Source: HGM13006 sp900757695 (lineage in GTDB: Bacteria; Bacillota; Clostridia; Oscillospirales; Oscillospiraceae). From it: a stretch of 64,000 nucleotides of DNA. A program made the translations under genes and the position numbers. The DNA lies in contig CAUHNW010000010.1 in NCBI GenBank assembly GCA_959607825.1, positions 40,109 through 104,108 on the forward strand, in the 5' to 3' direction. This document shows, piece after piece, positions 33,753-43,152 of the stretch. The stretch's first letter is position 1; every line of letters starts with the position of its first letter. The notes beneath the pieces were generated by a model, which was not told the origin of the DNA, ran no database searches, and worked only from the letters and a program-made list of their open reading frames with translations.

Positions 33753-35513
33753 ATGACAAACGATCTATCAACCGAAGTAAAGCACAAGAAAAAGCACGGA
33801 CGGCGTGACTGGGTAAAAAACGCCATCATCATTTTTCTCTCCGTTCTGCTGGTGCTGACCTTTTTCTCCAACACCATTATGAACTATTCTCTGCCGGAGG
33901 TGGCGGCCCAGTACCCCCAGTCCACCACCATTACTACCAAAATTCGTGGCACCGGCACCGTAGAGTCTGCGCAGAGCTATAATGTCACCGTGCAGGAAAA
34001 CAGAACCATCGCCGCAGTCAACGTCAAAAAAGGCGATACCATTAAGGCAGGTCAGACCCTGCTGACACTGGATGCCACTGAAAGTCAGGAGCTTCAGGAC
34101 GCCCGGACCAATCTAAGCTCGCTGCAGCTGGAATATGATAAAATGCAGCTTCCCAAAAGTGAAGATGGCGCCGCCGCACAGGCAGCCAGCCTCTCACAGG
34201 CCCAATCCGCAGTCTCTAAGGCCGAAACCGATCTGAGCACCGCCCGAAAGAATGCCAGCGACCTCAAATGGTATCAGGATCAGGTCACTTCTGCCAAAAA
34301 TACAGTCTCCAGTGCCACTGCCGCAAGAAATTCCGCTGACAGTGCACTGGCCGCCCTTAAGAACCAGCTGGAAAATGTTGAGACCGGAAACAGCGAGTAC
34401 CTCAGCGCACAGCAGGATCTTGAATCCAAAAAAGCGATTTACGAAGCAATGAAAGGCTCTGACAGCTCCTCTTCGGCAGATGATCCGGAAAGCGGAGCCG
34501 CCCCCGCCGCTGACCCTGCGCTGGAGCAGGCTCTGGCAGATTATCAGGCCGCCTCTGCGGAAGCGCAGCGCATCTATGATGAGCAAATTGCCCCGCAGAA
34601 GGCCTATCTCAGCCAGCAGGTGGACGCAGCACAGCAGACAGCTGCAGAAGCCGCCACCGCCGAAGCCAACGCAAATGCGGCCGTTGAGTCCGCACAGAAT
34701 GCGCTGGACGCCTTCCAGAGCTCCATGACCGGTGCCTCTGACGTTGCCTCTGCGGAAGCCGCCCTTCAATCGGCCAAGGACGCTTTGAGCTCCGCCCAGG
34801 CCGCAGCCAAGGACGCCGAAAACAACACCACCTATAACAATTCCGTCTCCAAGCTGGAGCTGGACGCAAAGGCGCAGGAGGTAAAGGCCGCAGAAGAAAA
34901 GGTCAAGTCACTGGAGGAAAAGACCTCTGCCGCCAATATCGTCAGCCGCTACGCCGGTGTCGTCACTGAGGTCAATGTTGCCGCCGGTGACACCACCACC
35001 CCGGATACTCCCCTGATGATTGTCGAACTGACGGAAAAGGGCTACACCTTAAAGGCCACAGTAAAGAAGGAACAGGCCCGGCTTCTCAAAGAAGGGCTTC
35101 AGGCCGAGATCACCAATCTCTGGGACAGCGGCATCAATATGACGCTCACCTCCATTACCTCGGACAAGAGTGACCCGGCAGGCAGCCGGGTGCTGACCTT
35201 CTCCGTTACCGGCGATGACGTCAGCGTGGGGCAGAGCCTCAGCTTCTCTGTGGGCGATAAAAATGCCAGCTATGATCTGGTGATTCCCTCTGCTGCCATC
35301 CATACGGACTCCAATGGAAGCTTTGTCTATACCGTACAGGTAAAATCCAGCCCATTGGGCAACCGCTATACCGTAAAAAAGAAGACCGTATCCATTGTGG
35401 CCTCTGACGAAACCAACAGTGCCGTATCCGGTGACCTCACCGCAGCAGATTTCGTCATTACCACCTCCACCGTACCGCTGGATGTTGGCAGTCAGGTACG
35501 CATTGCAGAGTGA
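33753..35513 (+). CDS. HlyD/RND-type periplasmic adaptor (membrane fusion protein)
   Basis: 586 residues. One TM helix (about 22-42) is followed by half of a lipoyl-like domain (TKIRGTGTVESAQSYNVTVQ, VKKGDTIKAGQTLLTLD). Then come a long Ala/Gln-rich coiled coil (about 110-390), the second lipoyl half (SRYAGVVTEVNVAAGD) and beta-barrel domains (IVELTEKGYTLKATVKKEQ). Such adaptors normally serve exporters such as MacAB or HlyBD. Here it sits between MalFG-type permeases and a binding protein. The ATG at 33753 has GAGGTGG upstream. Confidence 0.85.
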   Translation: MTNDLSTEVKHKKKHGRRDWVKNAIIIFLSVLLVLTFFSNTIMNYSLPEVAAQYPQSTTITTKIRGTGTVESAQSYNVTVQENRTIAAVNVKKGDTIKAGQTLLTLDATESQELQDARTNLSSLQLEYDKMQLPKSEDGAAAQAASLSQAQSAVSKAETDLSTARKNASDLKWYQDQVTSAKNTVSSATAARNSADSALAALKNQLENVETGNSEYLSAQQDLESKKAIYEAMKGSDSSSSADDPESGAAPAADPALEQALADYQAASAEAQRIYDEQIAPQKAYLSQQVDAAQQTAAEAATAEANANAAVESAQNALDAFQSSMTGASDVASAEAALQSAKDALSSAQAAAKDAENNTTYNNSVSKLELDAKAQEVKAAEEKVKSLEEKTSAANIVSRYAGVVTEVNVAAGDTTTPDTPLMIVELTEKGYTLKATVKKEQARLLKEGLQAEITNLWDSGINMTLTSITSDKSDPAGSRVLTFSVTGDDVSVGQSLSFSVGDKNASYDLVIPSAAIHTDSNGSFVYTVQVKSSPLGNRYTVKKKTVSIVASDETNSAVSGDLTAADFVITTSTVPLDVGSQVRIAE

Positions 35514-35523
35514 GGTGAAGCCT

Positions 35524-36813
35524 GTGAAAAAGCTTCTGGTCTGGCTTCTGCACCGCTGGAAGTGGCTGCTCTGGGTGCTGCTGGTTCTGGTAAGTCTCGG
35601 TGTATTTCTGGGGTTCCGCCACGGAGACCGCCGTACAATTGACACGCTTACCGACCAAGCCGCCGCCCAGCGCTGGGAGACCGAGGAGAAGCCCTATGCC
35701 GAGGCCTCCGTTTTTCTGCCGGAGGATAACGCCATCTCCGCATCTTCCATTCCCGCCCTGCGGCTCTCGGTGGAAAATGCGCTGACTGCCGCCGGCGTCC
35801 CCTCCGAGGATCACCCGTGGCTCTATGCAGCCTCCCGCACCCAGCAGGAGACCCTGCAAAGCGACAGCGGCAGCGTTTCCGCTACCGTGGATCTGACCCT
35901 GATCGCCGGCGATTATTTCCGCATTCACCCCATGCGCCTGCGCACCGGCTGGTATATGTGGGAATCCGATGTCATGCATGACCGGATCGTTCTGGATCGT
36001 CAAACCGCATGGGATCTCTTCTATACCGATGATGTCGTAGGACAGTTCCTCCAATGGAACGGCCAGCGCTATCAGGTAGCTGCTGTGGTGGACTATCCGG
36101 AGGGCACCTACAATGCGCGCGCCTCCAAAGATGTCTGCCGGGCATGGGTCTTTGCGGATTCTCCGGGTGTCTCCGGCGGCGATACGGTTCCGGCAACCGA
36201 TTCCGATTCTGTCGTTGCCGCCCCTGATACAGACGGAGCCGATTCGGCGGATCCCGGAGGCGCCTCCTCCGGAGCGGCTTTCAGCTCCGGCAGCGCAGCC
36301 TTTACCTGTCTGGAAATGGTGCTGCCCCAGCCGGTCAAGGGCTTTGCCGCAGCCACACTGAAAAGCGCCCTGAAAGATCTGGTTCCGGAAAACACCGTGT
36401 ACACCGACAACTCCGGACGCTTCTCCCTGTCAAATCGCTGGAATATTCTCCGCAATCTTTCCACCCGCGGGATCTCGGAAAAGGCCATTGGTTACCCCTA
36501 CTACGAAAACGCCGCCCAGCTGGCTGAAAACCAACTGGCTCTGCGACTGATCCCAGAAGGGCTCCTCCTTCTGTTCCCCTTCATCAGTCTGCTGATCTGG
36601 CTGATTTTGCTGAACCGCAGACGCACATGGGGGCTCCACAGCATCGGGAATGCCATTGCAGGCGCCATTGACCGGCGGAACGCCCGAAATTATGAAGCGC
36701 GGCTGGAGGGACGGCAGCCCGCTTCCCGGCGTCAGCGCCGTCAGGAACGCCGTGCGCAGCGCCGCTCCTTGCAATACGAACACCGTGATACAAAACGATT
36801 TTTCCGTAAGTAA
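35524..36813 (+). CDS. MacB periplasmic-core-like membrane protein lacking the permease core
   Basis: 429 residues. An N-terminal TM (about 8-28) is followed by a large extracytoplasmic domain (ASRTQQETLQ, LIAGDYFRIHPMRLRTGWYM, IVLDRQTAWDLFYTDDVVGQ) that resembles the MacB periplasmic core of FtsX-type exporters. A low-complexity Asp/Ser/Gly insert, one further TM (about 340-362) and a very basic Arg-rich tail complete it. A true MacB permease has four TM helices and a fused or partner ATPase; both are missing. GTG start at 35524 with GAGGTGA upstream. Assignment to the MacB fold is by motif resemblance. Confidence 0.65.
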   Translation: MKKLLVWLLHRWKWLLWVLLVLVSLGVFLGFRHGDRRTIDTLTDQAAAQRWETEEKPYAEASVFLPEDNAISASSIPALRLSVENALTAAGVPSEDHPWLYAASRTQQETLQSDSGSVSATVDLTLIAGDYFRIHPMRLRTGWYMWESDVMHDRIVLDRQTAWDLFYTDDVVGQFLQWNGQRYQVAAVVDYPEGTYNARASKDVCRAWVFADSPGVSGGDTVPATDSDSVVAAPDTDGADSADPGGASSGAAFSSGSAAFTCLEMVLPQPVKGFAAATLKSALKDLVPENTVYTDNSGRFSLSNRWNILRNLSTRGISEKAIGYPYYENAAQLAENQLALRLIPEGLLLLFPFISLLIWLILLNRRRTWGLHSIGNAIAGAIDRRNARNYEARLEGRQPASRRQRRQERRAQRRSLQYEHRDTKRFFRK

Positions 36814-36864
36814 TCACAATGCAACACCATGGGGGCTCTTCCCCCGGAAAGGAACAGGTATTTT

Positions 36865-39420
36865 ATGAATCCATATCTGAAACGAGGCATTGCCGCTTTT
36901 CTGGCCGGCACCATGTGCCTGAGTCTTGCCGCCTGCGGTAAAAAAGGCGGGGATGACTCCAAGAACACCGCATCCGGAAACTCCACCTCTTCTCTGGCCC
37001 AGGAGCTGGGCTTTGGCTATTTGTCAGATTATCATGATCTGGATGTGGACGTGGACAATATCAACACCGGAAATGTTTCCACCGCCAATGGGAAGCTTTA
37101 TTTCGCCGGTGACAGCTACGACTCCAACACCGGCACCAGTTCCACCAATCTCTACTGTGCCGATCCCGCCACCGGCGAGATCACACAGATTCCCACACCG
37201 GAGCTGATCAATAACGACACCACATCCCAGTACGCCCAGTGTGTTCTGGTCTGCCCGGACAACAGCGGCTACTGGATGCTGACAAACACCTATACCTTTG
37301 CCTCGGAAGGCGACAGCCTTGACGGCGGTACCGTAACCACCGAGGCTTACGGTGAAGCAGCCGTCGCGGTGGACAGCCCGGAGTCCTCTGTGGCAGAAAC
37401 CGATGCCGTGGATGAAAGCACCGAAGCCGAAGCTGAACCTGCCGACGCTGCGGAGGAAACTGCCGATTCCCTTCCCGCAGAAGAGGAAGGCAGCACCGTT
37501 ACAGACGACGCCTACGTGGATCCCGGCTACACCTACACCGATAGTGAGAACAAGTATCTGGCCTCCAAATATGATATGACTGGCAATCTGATCACGGAAA
37601 TTGATCTGACCAGTGCGATCAAGGATGCCAATTCCTTCTATCCCCAGTATTGTGCGCAGGATGCCTCGGGCGACCTGCTGGTGGCCAGTGACAGCGAAAT
37701 CTATTGTTTTGGCGCCGATGGTACCGTGAAAGACAACATCGACGTATCCGCACAATACATCTTCGGCATGTTCTCCACCGGTGACGGCACTGTAGTGATC
37801 AGCTATTATGCCGATGGCAATGACAACGGCAGCACACTGGCCACCATCAAGGACGGCAAGGTCTCTGAGCCCATTACCATCACTGGTGTCAATAACACAA
37901 ACTATCTAACAAGCTATTTTGCCGGCAGCGGCAATACCCTGCTGGCCTCTGACGGGACCTATCTCTACAGCATCGATCTCTCCACCGGCGCAGCCTCCAA
38001 GCTGCTCTCCTGGCTGGACTCCGACATCAACGCCACCAATCTTTCCGGCGTTGTGGCCCCCACCGAGGATCAGATCCTGGTGCTCACCTCCACCTATCAT
38101 TCCACCGGCACTCCCACCTATGATCTCGGCGCCCTGACCAAGACCCCTGCCGACCAGCTGCCTCAACGCACCATTCTGACCCTGGGCGCAGAATATCTGG
38201 ACGATGCCATTCGCAATGCGGTCATCGACTACAACCGCAAGAACGACACCTACCGGATCTCTCTGGTAGACTACAGCCAGTATAACACCGAGGACGACTA
38301 CACCAAGGGCACAGAGCAGCTGGACCGCGACGTGATCACCGGCAACTGCCCGGACATTGTCTCCCTGTCCAGCGGCCATCAGGACAAGTACATCGCCAAG
38401 GGCGCGCTGGCCGACATGTCCGCCCTTATCGATAAAGATGAGACGCTCTCCATGGACGATCTGGTTGCAGCTCCGCTGCGTGCATACACTGTAGATGGGA
38501 AGCTCTATGGTCTTCCCTACAGCTTTGATCTTCAGACGCTGATTGCCAGCACCAAGCTGGTGGGGGACCGCACCTCCTGGACCATGAGCGATCTGGCCTC
38601 TGTCATCGACGGGCTGGATGACGGCGTTTCCGTCATGAGCTACACCACCCAGAACAGCTTTCTGAACCAGATGACCTATCAGAACCTGAACCAGTTCGTT
38701 GACTACGCCAACGCCTCCTGCTCCTTCGACAGCGATGCCTTCCGGCAGCTGCTGGAAGCCGCCAAGAAGCTGCCTGCTGATGAGGACACTGAGGATGGCA
38801 TGATGTACGCTGCGTCTTCTGACGATGAATATACCCAGCTGCAAAACGGCGACCTGCTGCTGACCACCTCCTACATTTCCAGCAACAGCTACTCTCTCAA
38901 AGAGTTCTATAACATCTACAAGGAAGGCCACGGCATGACCGCCATCGGCTATCCCCAGGAGAGTGGAAACGGCGCTCTGATCAGCGTCAGCGGCGGTCTG
39001 GCCATTTCCGCAAAATCCGCCAATATCGACGCCGCATGGGACTTTGTTAAGACCATTCTCAGCGATTCCGTCCAGCAGGACATCTGGGGCTTCCCCATTA
39101 CCCAGAAGGGCTTTGATGAATCCCTGCAGGAAGCCACCCAGCAGAGCTACTATCTGGACGAAAACGGCGAAAAGGTCTACTATGATGACTCCACCTATAT
39201 CGGCGGCACCGAGTACACCCTGCCCGTTTTGACTCAGGAGCAGATCGACGACTTTAAGAGCTATGTGGACGGCGCCTCGATCTCCGGCTCCTATGACAGT
39301 GACATCATGGATATCATTACAGAGGAGGCCGGTGCCTTCTTCTCCGGGGATAAATCCGCAGATGATGTGGTAAAGCTCATTCAGAACCGTGTTGGCATCT
39401 ATCTGGGCGAAACCAGCTAA
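36865..39420 (+). CDS. Lipoprotein: propeller-like domain fused to extracellular solute-binding domain
   Basis: 851 residues. The lipobox ends LSLAAC (Cys24). Residues about 45-420 contain repeated blade-like segments (GKLYFAGDSYD, NLYCADPATGEITQIP, GDLLVASDSEIYCFGADGTV, GTYLYSIDLSTGAASKLLSW), suggesting a beta-propeller interrupted by a Glu/Ala-rich acidic insert. From about 430 a family 1 solute-binding domain follows (DDAIRNAVIDYNRKNDTYRI, CPDIVSLSS, GKLYGLPYSFDLQTLIAST). It is roughly twice the usual binding-protein length. It should deliver ligand to the two permeases. The ligand is unknown. Confidence 0.85.
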   Translation: MNPYLKRGIAAFLAGTMCLSLAACGKKGGDDSKNTASGNSTSSLAQELGFGYLSDYHDLDVDVDNINTGNVSTANGKLYFAGDSYDSNTGTSSTNLYCADPATGEITQIPTPELINNDTTSQYAQCVLVCPDNSGYWMLTNTYTFASEGDSLDGGTVTTEAYGEAAVAVDSPESSVAETDAVDESTEAEAEPADAAEETADSLPAEEEGSTVTDDAYVDPGYTYTDSENKYLASKYDMTGNLITEIDLTSAIKDANSFYPQYCAQDASGDLLVASDSEIYCFGADGTVKDNIDVSAQYIFGMFSTGDGTVVISYYADGNDNGSTLATIKDGKVSEPITITGVNNTNYLTSYFAGSGNTLLASDGTYLYSIDLSTGAASKLLSWLDSDINATNLSGVVAPTEDQILVLTSTYHSTGTPTYDLGALTKTPADQLPQRTILTLGAEYLDDAIRNAVIDYNRKNDTYRISLVDYSQYNTEDDYTKGTEQLDRDVITGNCPDIVSLSSGHQDKYIAKGALADMSALIDKDETLSMDDLVAAPLRAYTVDGKLYGLPYSFDLQTLIASTKLVGDRTSWTMSDLASVIDGLDDGVSVMSYTTQNSFLNQMTYQNLNQFVDYANASCSFDSDAFRQLLEAAKKLPADEDTEDGMMYAASSDDEYTQLQNGDLLLTTSYISSNSYSLKEFYNIYKEGHGMTAIGYPQESGNGALISVSGGLAISAKSANIDAAWDFVKTILSDSVQQDIWGFPITQKGFDESLQEATQQSYYLDENGEKVYYDDSTYIGGTEYTLPVLTQEQIDDFKSYVDGASISGSYDSDIMDIITEEAGAFFSGDKSADDVVKLIQNRVGIYLGETS

Positions 39421-39436
39421 GACCTCAAAATACATC

Positions 39437-39466
39437 GAAATTGGGCGCTTCGGCGTCCAATTTCTT
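39437..39466 (+). terminator. Terminator of the permease/adaptor/binding-protein operon
   Basis: GAAATTGG-CG pairs with CG-CCAATTTC around a GCTTCG-like tetraloop. Confidence 0.75.
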
Positions 39467-39477
39467 ATATATGGCGG

Positions 39478-39506
39478 TTGCACTGCCGCAAAAGCTATGG
39501 TACAAT
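39478..39506 (+). promoter_or_regulatory. Promoter of the GH25/SLH gene
   Basis: TTGCAC (39478-39483), a 17-base spacer and TACAAT (39501-39506). Confidence 0.7.
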
Positions 39507-39546
39507 GGATATATTACAATTTGTAACCATCGAAAGGAGCACACCA

Positions 39547-41040
39547 ATGAAGTTCAAGCGATTATGCCTGATTCTGGCTGCCGCGCTGGTCTTACAGCTC
39601 GGCATGCTCTCCCCGGCCATGGCCGCAGACACTGATACATACACTGAGGATGATCCCCAGTTCTGGCGTGAGACCCAGAGCGCCTCCATCGAGAACCGCC
39701 AGTTGCAGGCGCTGGGAATCAATCACTCCGATTACTCCCCCAGAGATCCCGTTGGCAACGAGGTCATCCGCTGCGGTATTGATGTTTCCAGCTATCAGGG
39801 GAATATCGACTGGGCCGCTGTAGCCGATGCGGGCATTGAGTTTGCCTTCATCCGTGCCGGTTACCGGGGCTGGGGCACTGCCAAGCTGGTAGATGACAGC
39901 TACATGGCAAAAAACATTGAAGGTGCCCTGGTCAATGGCATTCAGGTGGGCATCTATGTCTACTCCCAGGCTACTACAGCGGCAGAGGCCGAAGAGGAAG
40001 CTCAGTTCATTCTGGATCGCATTGACGGCTATGAGATCACGCTGCCGCTGGTCATCGACTACGAATACGCAGAGCAGAACGGCCGTTATGTGGGGTATCT
40101 CTATGATGCCAAGCTCTCCAAAGACGATGCCACAGCTGTCTGCAATGCCTTTTGTGATAAGGTCACAGCTGCCGGCTATCAGGCAGCGGTCTACGCAAAC
40201 ATGAGTATGCTGAACAATCATCTGAATGCCGCTCAGCTTACGGGCACCATCTGGCTTGCCCACTACGCTACCTCCACCACCTATACCGGCGACTATGATT
40301 TCTGGCAGTGCACCTCCAGCGGCTCCATCAACGGTGTGCCCTCCGAAAACGTAGATCTGGACTTCTGGTTTGATGACAGCGGTGCACCTCCGGAGATGCC
40401 CTTTACCGATGTAGCCCGCACCCGTTGGAGCTATAATGAGATTCTCCATGCCTATAAGAGCGGACTCATCAATGGGCTCACCACCACCACCTTCGGCCCG
40501 CAAAAGAATGCCACCCGAGCTCAGCTGGCCACCATGCTCTACCGGATGGCCGGTACCCCTGCTGTGACTGACAGCAGTTCCTTTACCGATTTGACGCAGG
40601 ATTGGTACATGGACGCCATTGCATGGGCCCAGCAAAACGGCATTATCGACGGACTTGGCAACGGGAAATTCGGTCCCAATAAAAATATCACCCGCGAGCA
40701 GCTTGTCACCATGCTCTACCGGATGCACAAAACCCCTGCAACAAGCGGTACACTGGACGACTTTTCGGATGCATCCGCCGTTTCCGCATGGGCCAAAGAT
40801 GCCGTGCAGTGGGCTGTAGAATGCGGGATCCTTCAGGGCAGCAACGGAAAAATCAAGCCGAAGGGAAATGCCACCCGTGAGCAGGTCGCAGCCTTCCTTG
40901 TCCGCTATATGGCCTATGCCGAGTCCAATCCTGTCATGGAAACGGAGCCGGATGAGGATGATGCGCCGGGCACCTGGGACGAAGCTCCCTCTGTTTCCCC
41001 CGCTCCTTCTCCGGAGGCTCCTTCCAGTCCCCAGTCCTGA
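39547..41040 (+). CDS. Secreted GH25 lysozyme with three SLH domains
   Basis: 497 residues. The signal peptide ends near SPAMA. The GH25 muramidase domain follows (about 70-280), with GIDVSSYQGNIDW and the catalytic D-x-E segment VIDYEYAEQN, plus YDFWQCTSSGSING and VDLDFW. Three SLH repeats come next (FTDVARTRWSYNEI, FTDLTQDWYMDAI and a third near 40760-40900), which bind secondary wall polymer. The tail is Pro/Ser/Glu-rich. It cleaves the MurNAc-GlcNAc backbone at the cell surface and may act in wall remodelling. AAGGAG lies upstream of the ATG. Confidence 0.93.
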   Translation: MKFKRLCLILAAALVLQLGMLSPAMAADTDTYTEDDPQFWRETQSASIENRQLQALGINHSDYSPRDPVGNEVIRCGIDVSSYQGNIDWAAVADAGIEFAFIRAGYRGWGTAKLVDDSYMAKNIEGALVNGIQVGIYVYSQATTAAEAEEEAQFILDRIDGYEITLPLVIDYEYAEQNGRYVGYLYDAKLSKDDATAVCNAFCDKVTAAGYQAAVYANMSMLNNHLNAAQLTGTIWLAHYATSTTYTGDYDFWQCTSSGSINGVPSENVDLDFWFDDSGAPPEMPFTDVARTRWSYNEILHAYKSGLINGLTTTTFGPQKNATRAQLATMLYRMAGTPAVTDSSSFTDLTQDWYMDAIAWAQQNGIIDGLGNGKFGPNKNITREQLVTMLYRMHKTPATSGTLDDFSDASAVSAWAKDAVQWAVECGILQGSNGKIKPKGNATREQVAAFLVRYMAYAESNPVMETEPDEDDAPGTWDEAPSVSPAPSPEAPSSPQS

Positions 41041-41091
41041 CTGTAAACATCTCTCCGCAAATTTCCATCTCATTTTGCTCTATAAGCAGCA

Positions 41092-41134
41092 CTGTGCCGA
41101 AGCCACCGTGATGGCTTCGGCACAGTTTTGTTTT
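41092..41134. terminator. Bidirectional terminator between GH25 and M18 genes
   Basis: CTGTGCCGAAGCCA pairs with TGGCTTCGGCACAG, followed by TTTTGTTTT; the genes converge. Confidence 0.9.
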
Positions 41135-41140
41135 ATTGCA

Positions 41141-42544
41141 TTACTTATCCTGATAGAATACCCGCATGGCCTTGGTGGTCTCATAGCAGTCCAGCTTGCC
41201 TACCACTTCAATGGGCGCATGCATGCTGAGCACCGGCACACCGGTATCCAGGGTCAGGATATTCCGGTTGGCCATATACTGTGCCACGGTTCCGCCGCCG
41301 CCGGCGTCAACCTTGCCCAGCTCACCCATCTGCCAGATCACGCCGCCCTCATCGCAGAGGCGGCGGATCTTTGCCACAAACTCTGCCGGAGCGTCAGAGG
41401 AACCGGACTTACCTCTGGAACCGGTATACTTCATAAAGCAGACGCCTGCGTTCACATGGGAGTTATTCCGCTTGTCGCAGACCTCCTTATAGGTGGGATC
41501 ATAGGCGTTGGTCACATCCGCAGACAGGCACTGGGAGTTTGCAAAGCAGTCCATCAGGCTCACGTTCTGCCCCCGGCAAAGGCGCTCCATAAAATACTCA
41601 AAGGCCTGAGACTGCATGCCGCTGATGCCCATGGAGCCGATCTCCTCCTTGTCCGCAAGGCAGCATACCGCCGTATACTCCGGGGTCTCTTCCAGCCGCA
41701 GCAGCGCATCCAGCGCCGCAAAGGAGCAGCTCCGGTCATCATGGCCATAGGCTGCGATCATGCTCCGGTCAAAGCCCAGCTCCCGGGCCTTTGCGGCGGG
41801 GGTCAGGATTAGCTCCGCAGACATAAAGTCCTCTTCGGTAATGCCGTAGGTCTCATTGAGATACAGGAGCACTGCCAGCTTTACGCTGTCTGCGCCGTCA
41901 TCCTCCGGCAGCGGCACGGAGCCCACCAGCAGGTTCAGGTTCTCCGCAGTGACGCCGGTGGCAAGGGGCTTCTTCATCTGATCCTCAGACAGATGGATCA
42001 GCAAATCGGTGACGATAAATACAGGCTCATCGTCCTTTTCACCGATGCAGATCTCTACCACCGTGCCGTCCTTCTTCGCCACCACACCGTGAATGGCCAT
42101 GGGAACCGTTGTCCACTGATACTTCTTGATCCCGCCATAGTAGTGGGTCTTAAAGAAGGCCATTTGATCCTCTTCATACAGCGGATTGGGCTTGAGATCC
42201 AGACGGGGATTGTCGATGTGGGCCGCAGTGATGCGGGTGCCCTGAGCCAGCGACTTCTTGCCGATCACAGCCAGATTGATGGCCTTATCCTGATTGACGC
42301 AGTAGATCTTTGCGCCGGGCTTTACTGCCATCCCATCGGTATAGGGCTGGAAGCCAGCGGCCTCAGCCTGACGCACGGTCTCCCGTACCGCCTCACGCTC
42401 GGTCTTTGCCGCATCCAGAAATGCCATATAGCGCTTGCAGTAGGCTTCCATTTCCGCTTTGTCAGCCTCTGTCAGCCGGGCATAGCCGTTTTTCGGCGCA
42501 TAGGTCAGTTTTTCCCGAAGCTCTTTATACTTGTTCTCACTCAT
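41141..42544 (-). CDS. M18 family aminopeptidase
   Basis: 467 residues, the normal length for M18 zinc aminopeptidases. Metal-binding His and Asp occur in TAAHIDNPRLDLKP, with further ligands in CCLADKEEIGSMG and a C-terminal LDTGVPVLSMHAPIEV segment. It removes N-terminal (often acidic or neutral) residues from peptides in the cytoplasm. It is last in the prfA-sua5-coaE-M18 run; its ATG overlaps the coaE stop by 4 bases. Confidence 0.92.
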   Translation of the reverse strand: MSENKYKELREKLTYAPKNGYARLTEADKAEMEAYCKRYMAFLDAAKTEREAVRETVRQAEAAGFQPYTDGMAVKPGAKIYCVNQDKAINLAVIGKKSLAQGTRITAAHIDNPRLDLKPNPLYEEDQMAFFKTHYYGGIKKYQWTTVPMAIHGVVAKKDGTVVEICIGEKDDEPVFIVTDLLIHLSEDQMKKPLATGVTAENLNLLVGSVPLPEDDGADSVKLAVLLYLNETYGITEEDFMSAELILTPAAKARELGFDRSMIAAYGHDDRSCSFAALDALLRLEETPEYTAVCCLADKEEIGSMGISGMQSQAFEYFMERLCRGQNVSLMDCFANSQCLSADVTNAYDPTYKEVCDKRNNSHVNAGVCFMKYTGSRGKSGSSDAPAEFVAKIRRLCDEGGVIWQMGELGKVDAGGGGTVAQYMANRNILTLDTGVPVLSMHAPIEVVGKLDCYETTKAMRVFYQDK

Positions 42545-43152
42545 TGTTCTCTTCCTTTCTGCTGCGCCAAAAGCTCCGTAAGCAGCTTCGTGCAGCGATG
42601 CGAAAATTCATCCAGCGGCCCTTCTCCGTTTCGGAGGGTGTGGCCGCAATTTTCTTCAAAATATTCATTGGGCTGCTGCGCAGAGATCCGCAGACGGGCG
42701 TATTCCTCCGGGATCTGATCCCGAGCCATCAGCCGCTTCACCCTGATCTCCACCGGTGCCGTCACCGCAATGGTCTCATCGCAGCGATCGGGCAGATCTC
42801 CTTCCAGCAGATTAATGGCGTCAATGGCCGCCAGCGGCAGTCCCTGCCGCCGTGCCTCCTCCAGCTGCCGGTCAGTCTCCGCCAGAATATACTTTCCGGT
42901 AATGGCATTGAGATCCTGAAGTGCCGTTTTGTCCGCAAAGACTATATTGCCCAGCGCCTTCCGATCCAATTCTCCATCTTTTATAACCCCGGGAAACCGT
43001 GCATCCAATTCTGCCAGCAGGGCCTGATCTGTTTTCAGCAGTCCATGATAAACCGCATCCAGATCCAGCACACAGCCCCCCAGCGCCCTTACCGCATCCA
43101 GCGCCGTGGTCTTGCCGCTGCCGGTGGGGCCAGTGATTCCAACCACCATCAT
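42541..43152 (-). CDS. coaE: Dephospho-CoA kinase CoaE
   Basis: 203 residues. P-loop GITGPTGSGKTTALD, then DLDAVYHGLL and the lid/CoA region. It phosphorylates dephospho-CoA in the last step of CoA synthesis. The P-loop has PTGSGKT where many orthologues have GxxGSGKS. The usual CoaE order is retained, although AINLLEGDLPDRCDETIAVTAP replaces the more typical PLLFE segment. Overlaps of 4 bases with both neighbours imply translational coupling. Confidence 0.87.
   Translation of the reverse strand: MMVVGITGPTGSGKTTALDAVRALGGCVLDLDAVYHGLLKTDQALLAELDARFPGVIKDGELDRKALGNIVFADKTALQDLNAITGKYILAETDRQLEEARRQGLPLAAIDAINLLEGDLPDRCDETIAVTAPVEIRVKRLMARDQIPEEYARLRISAQQPNEYFEENCGHTLRNGEGPLDEFSHRCTKLLTELLAQQKGREQ

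Noticed and set aside
37906..39483. 525-codon minus-strand frame opposite the binding lipoprotein
   Set aside because: A codon-bias shadow that crosses the terminator of the sense operon.
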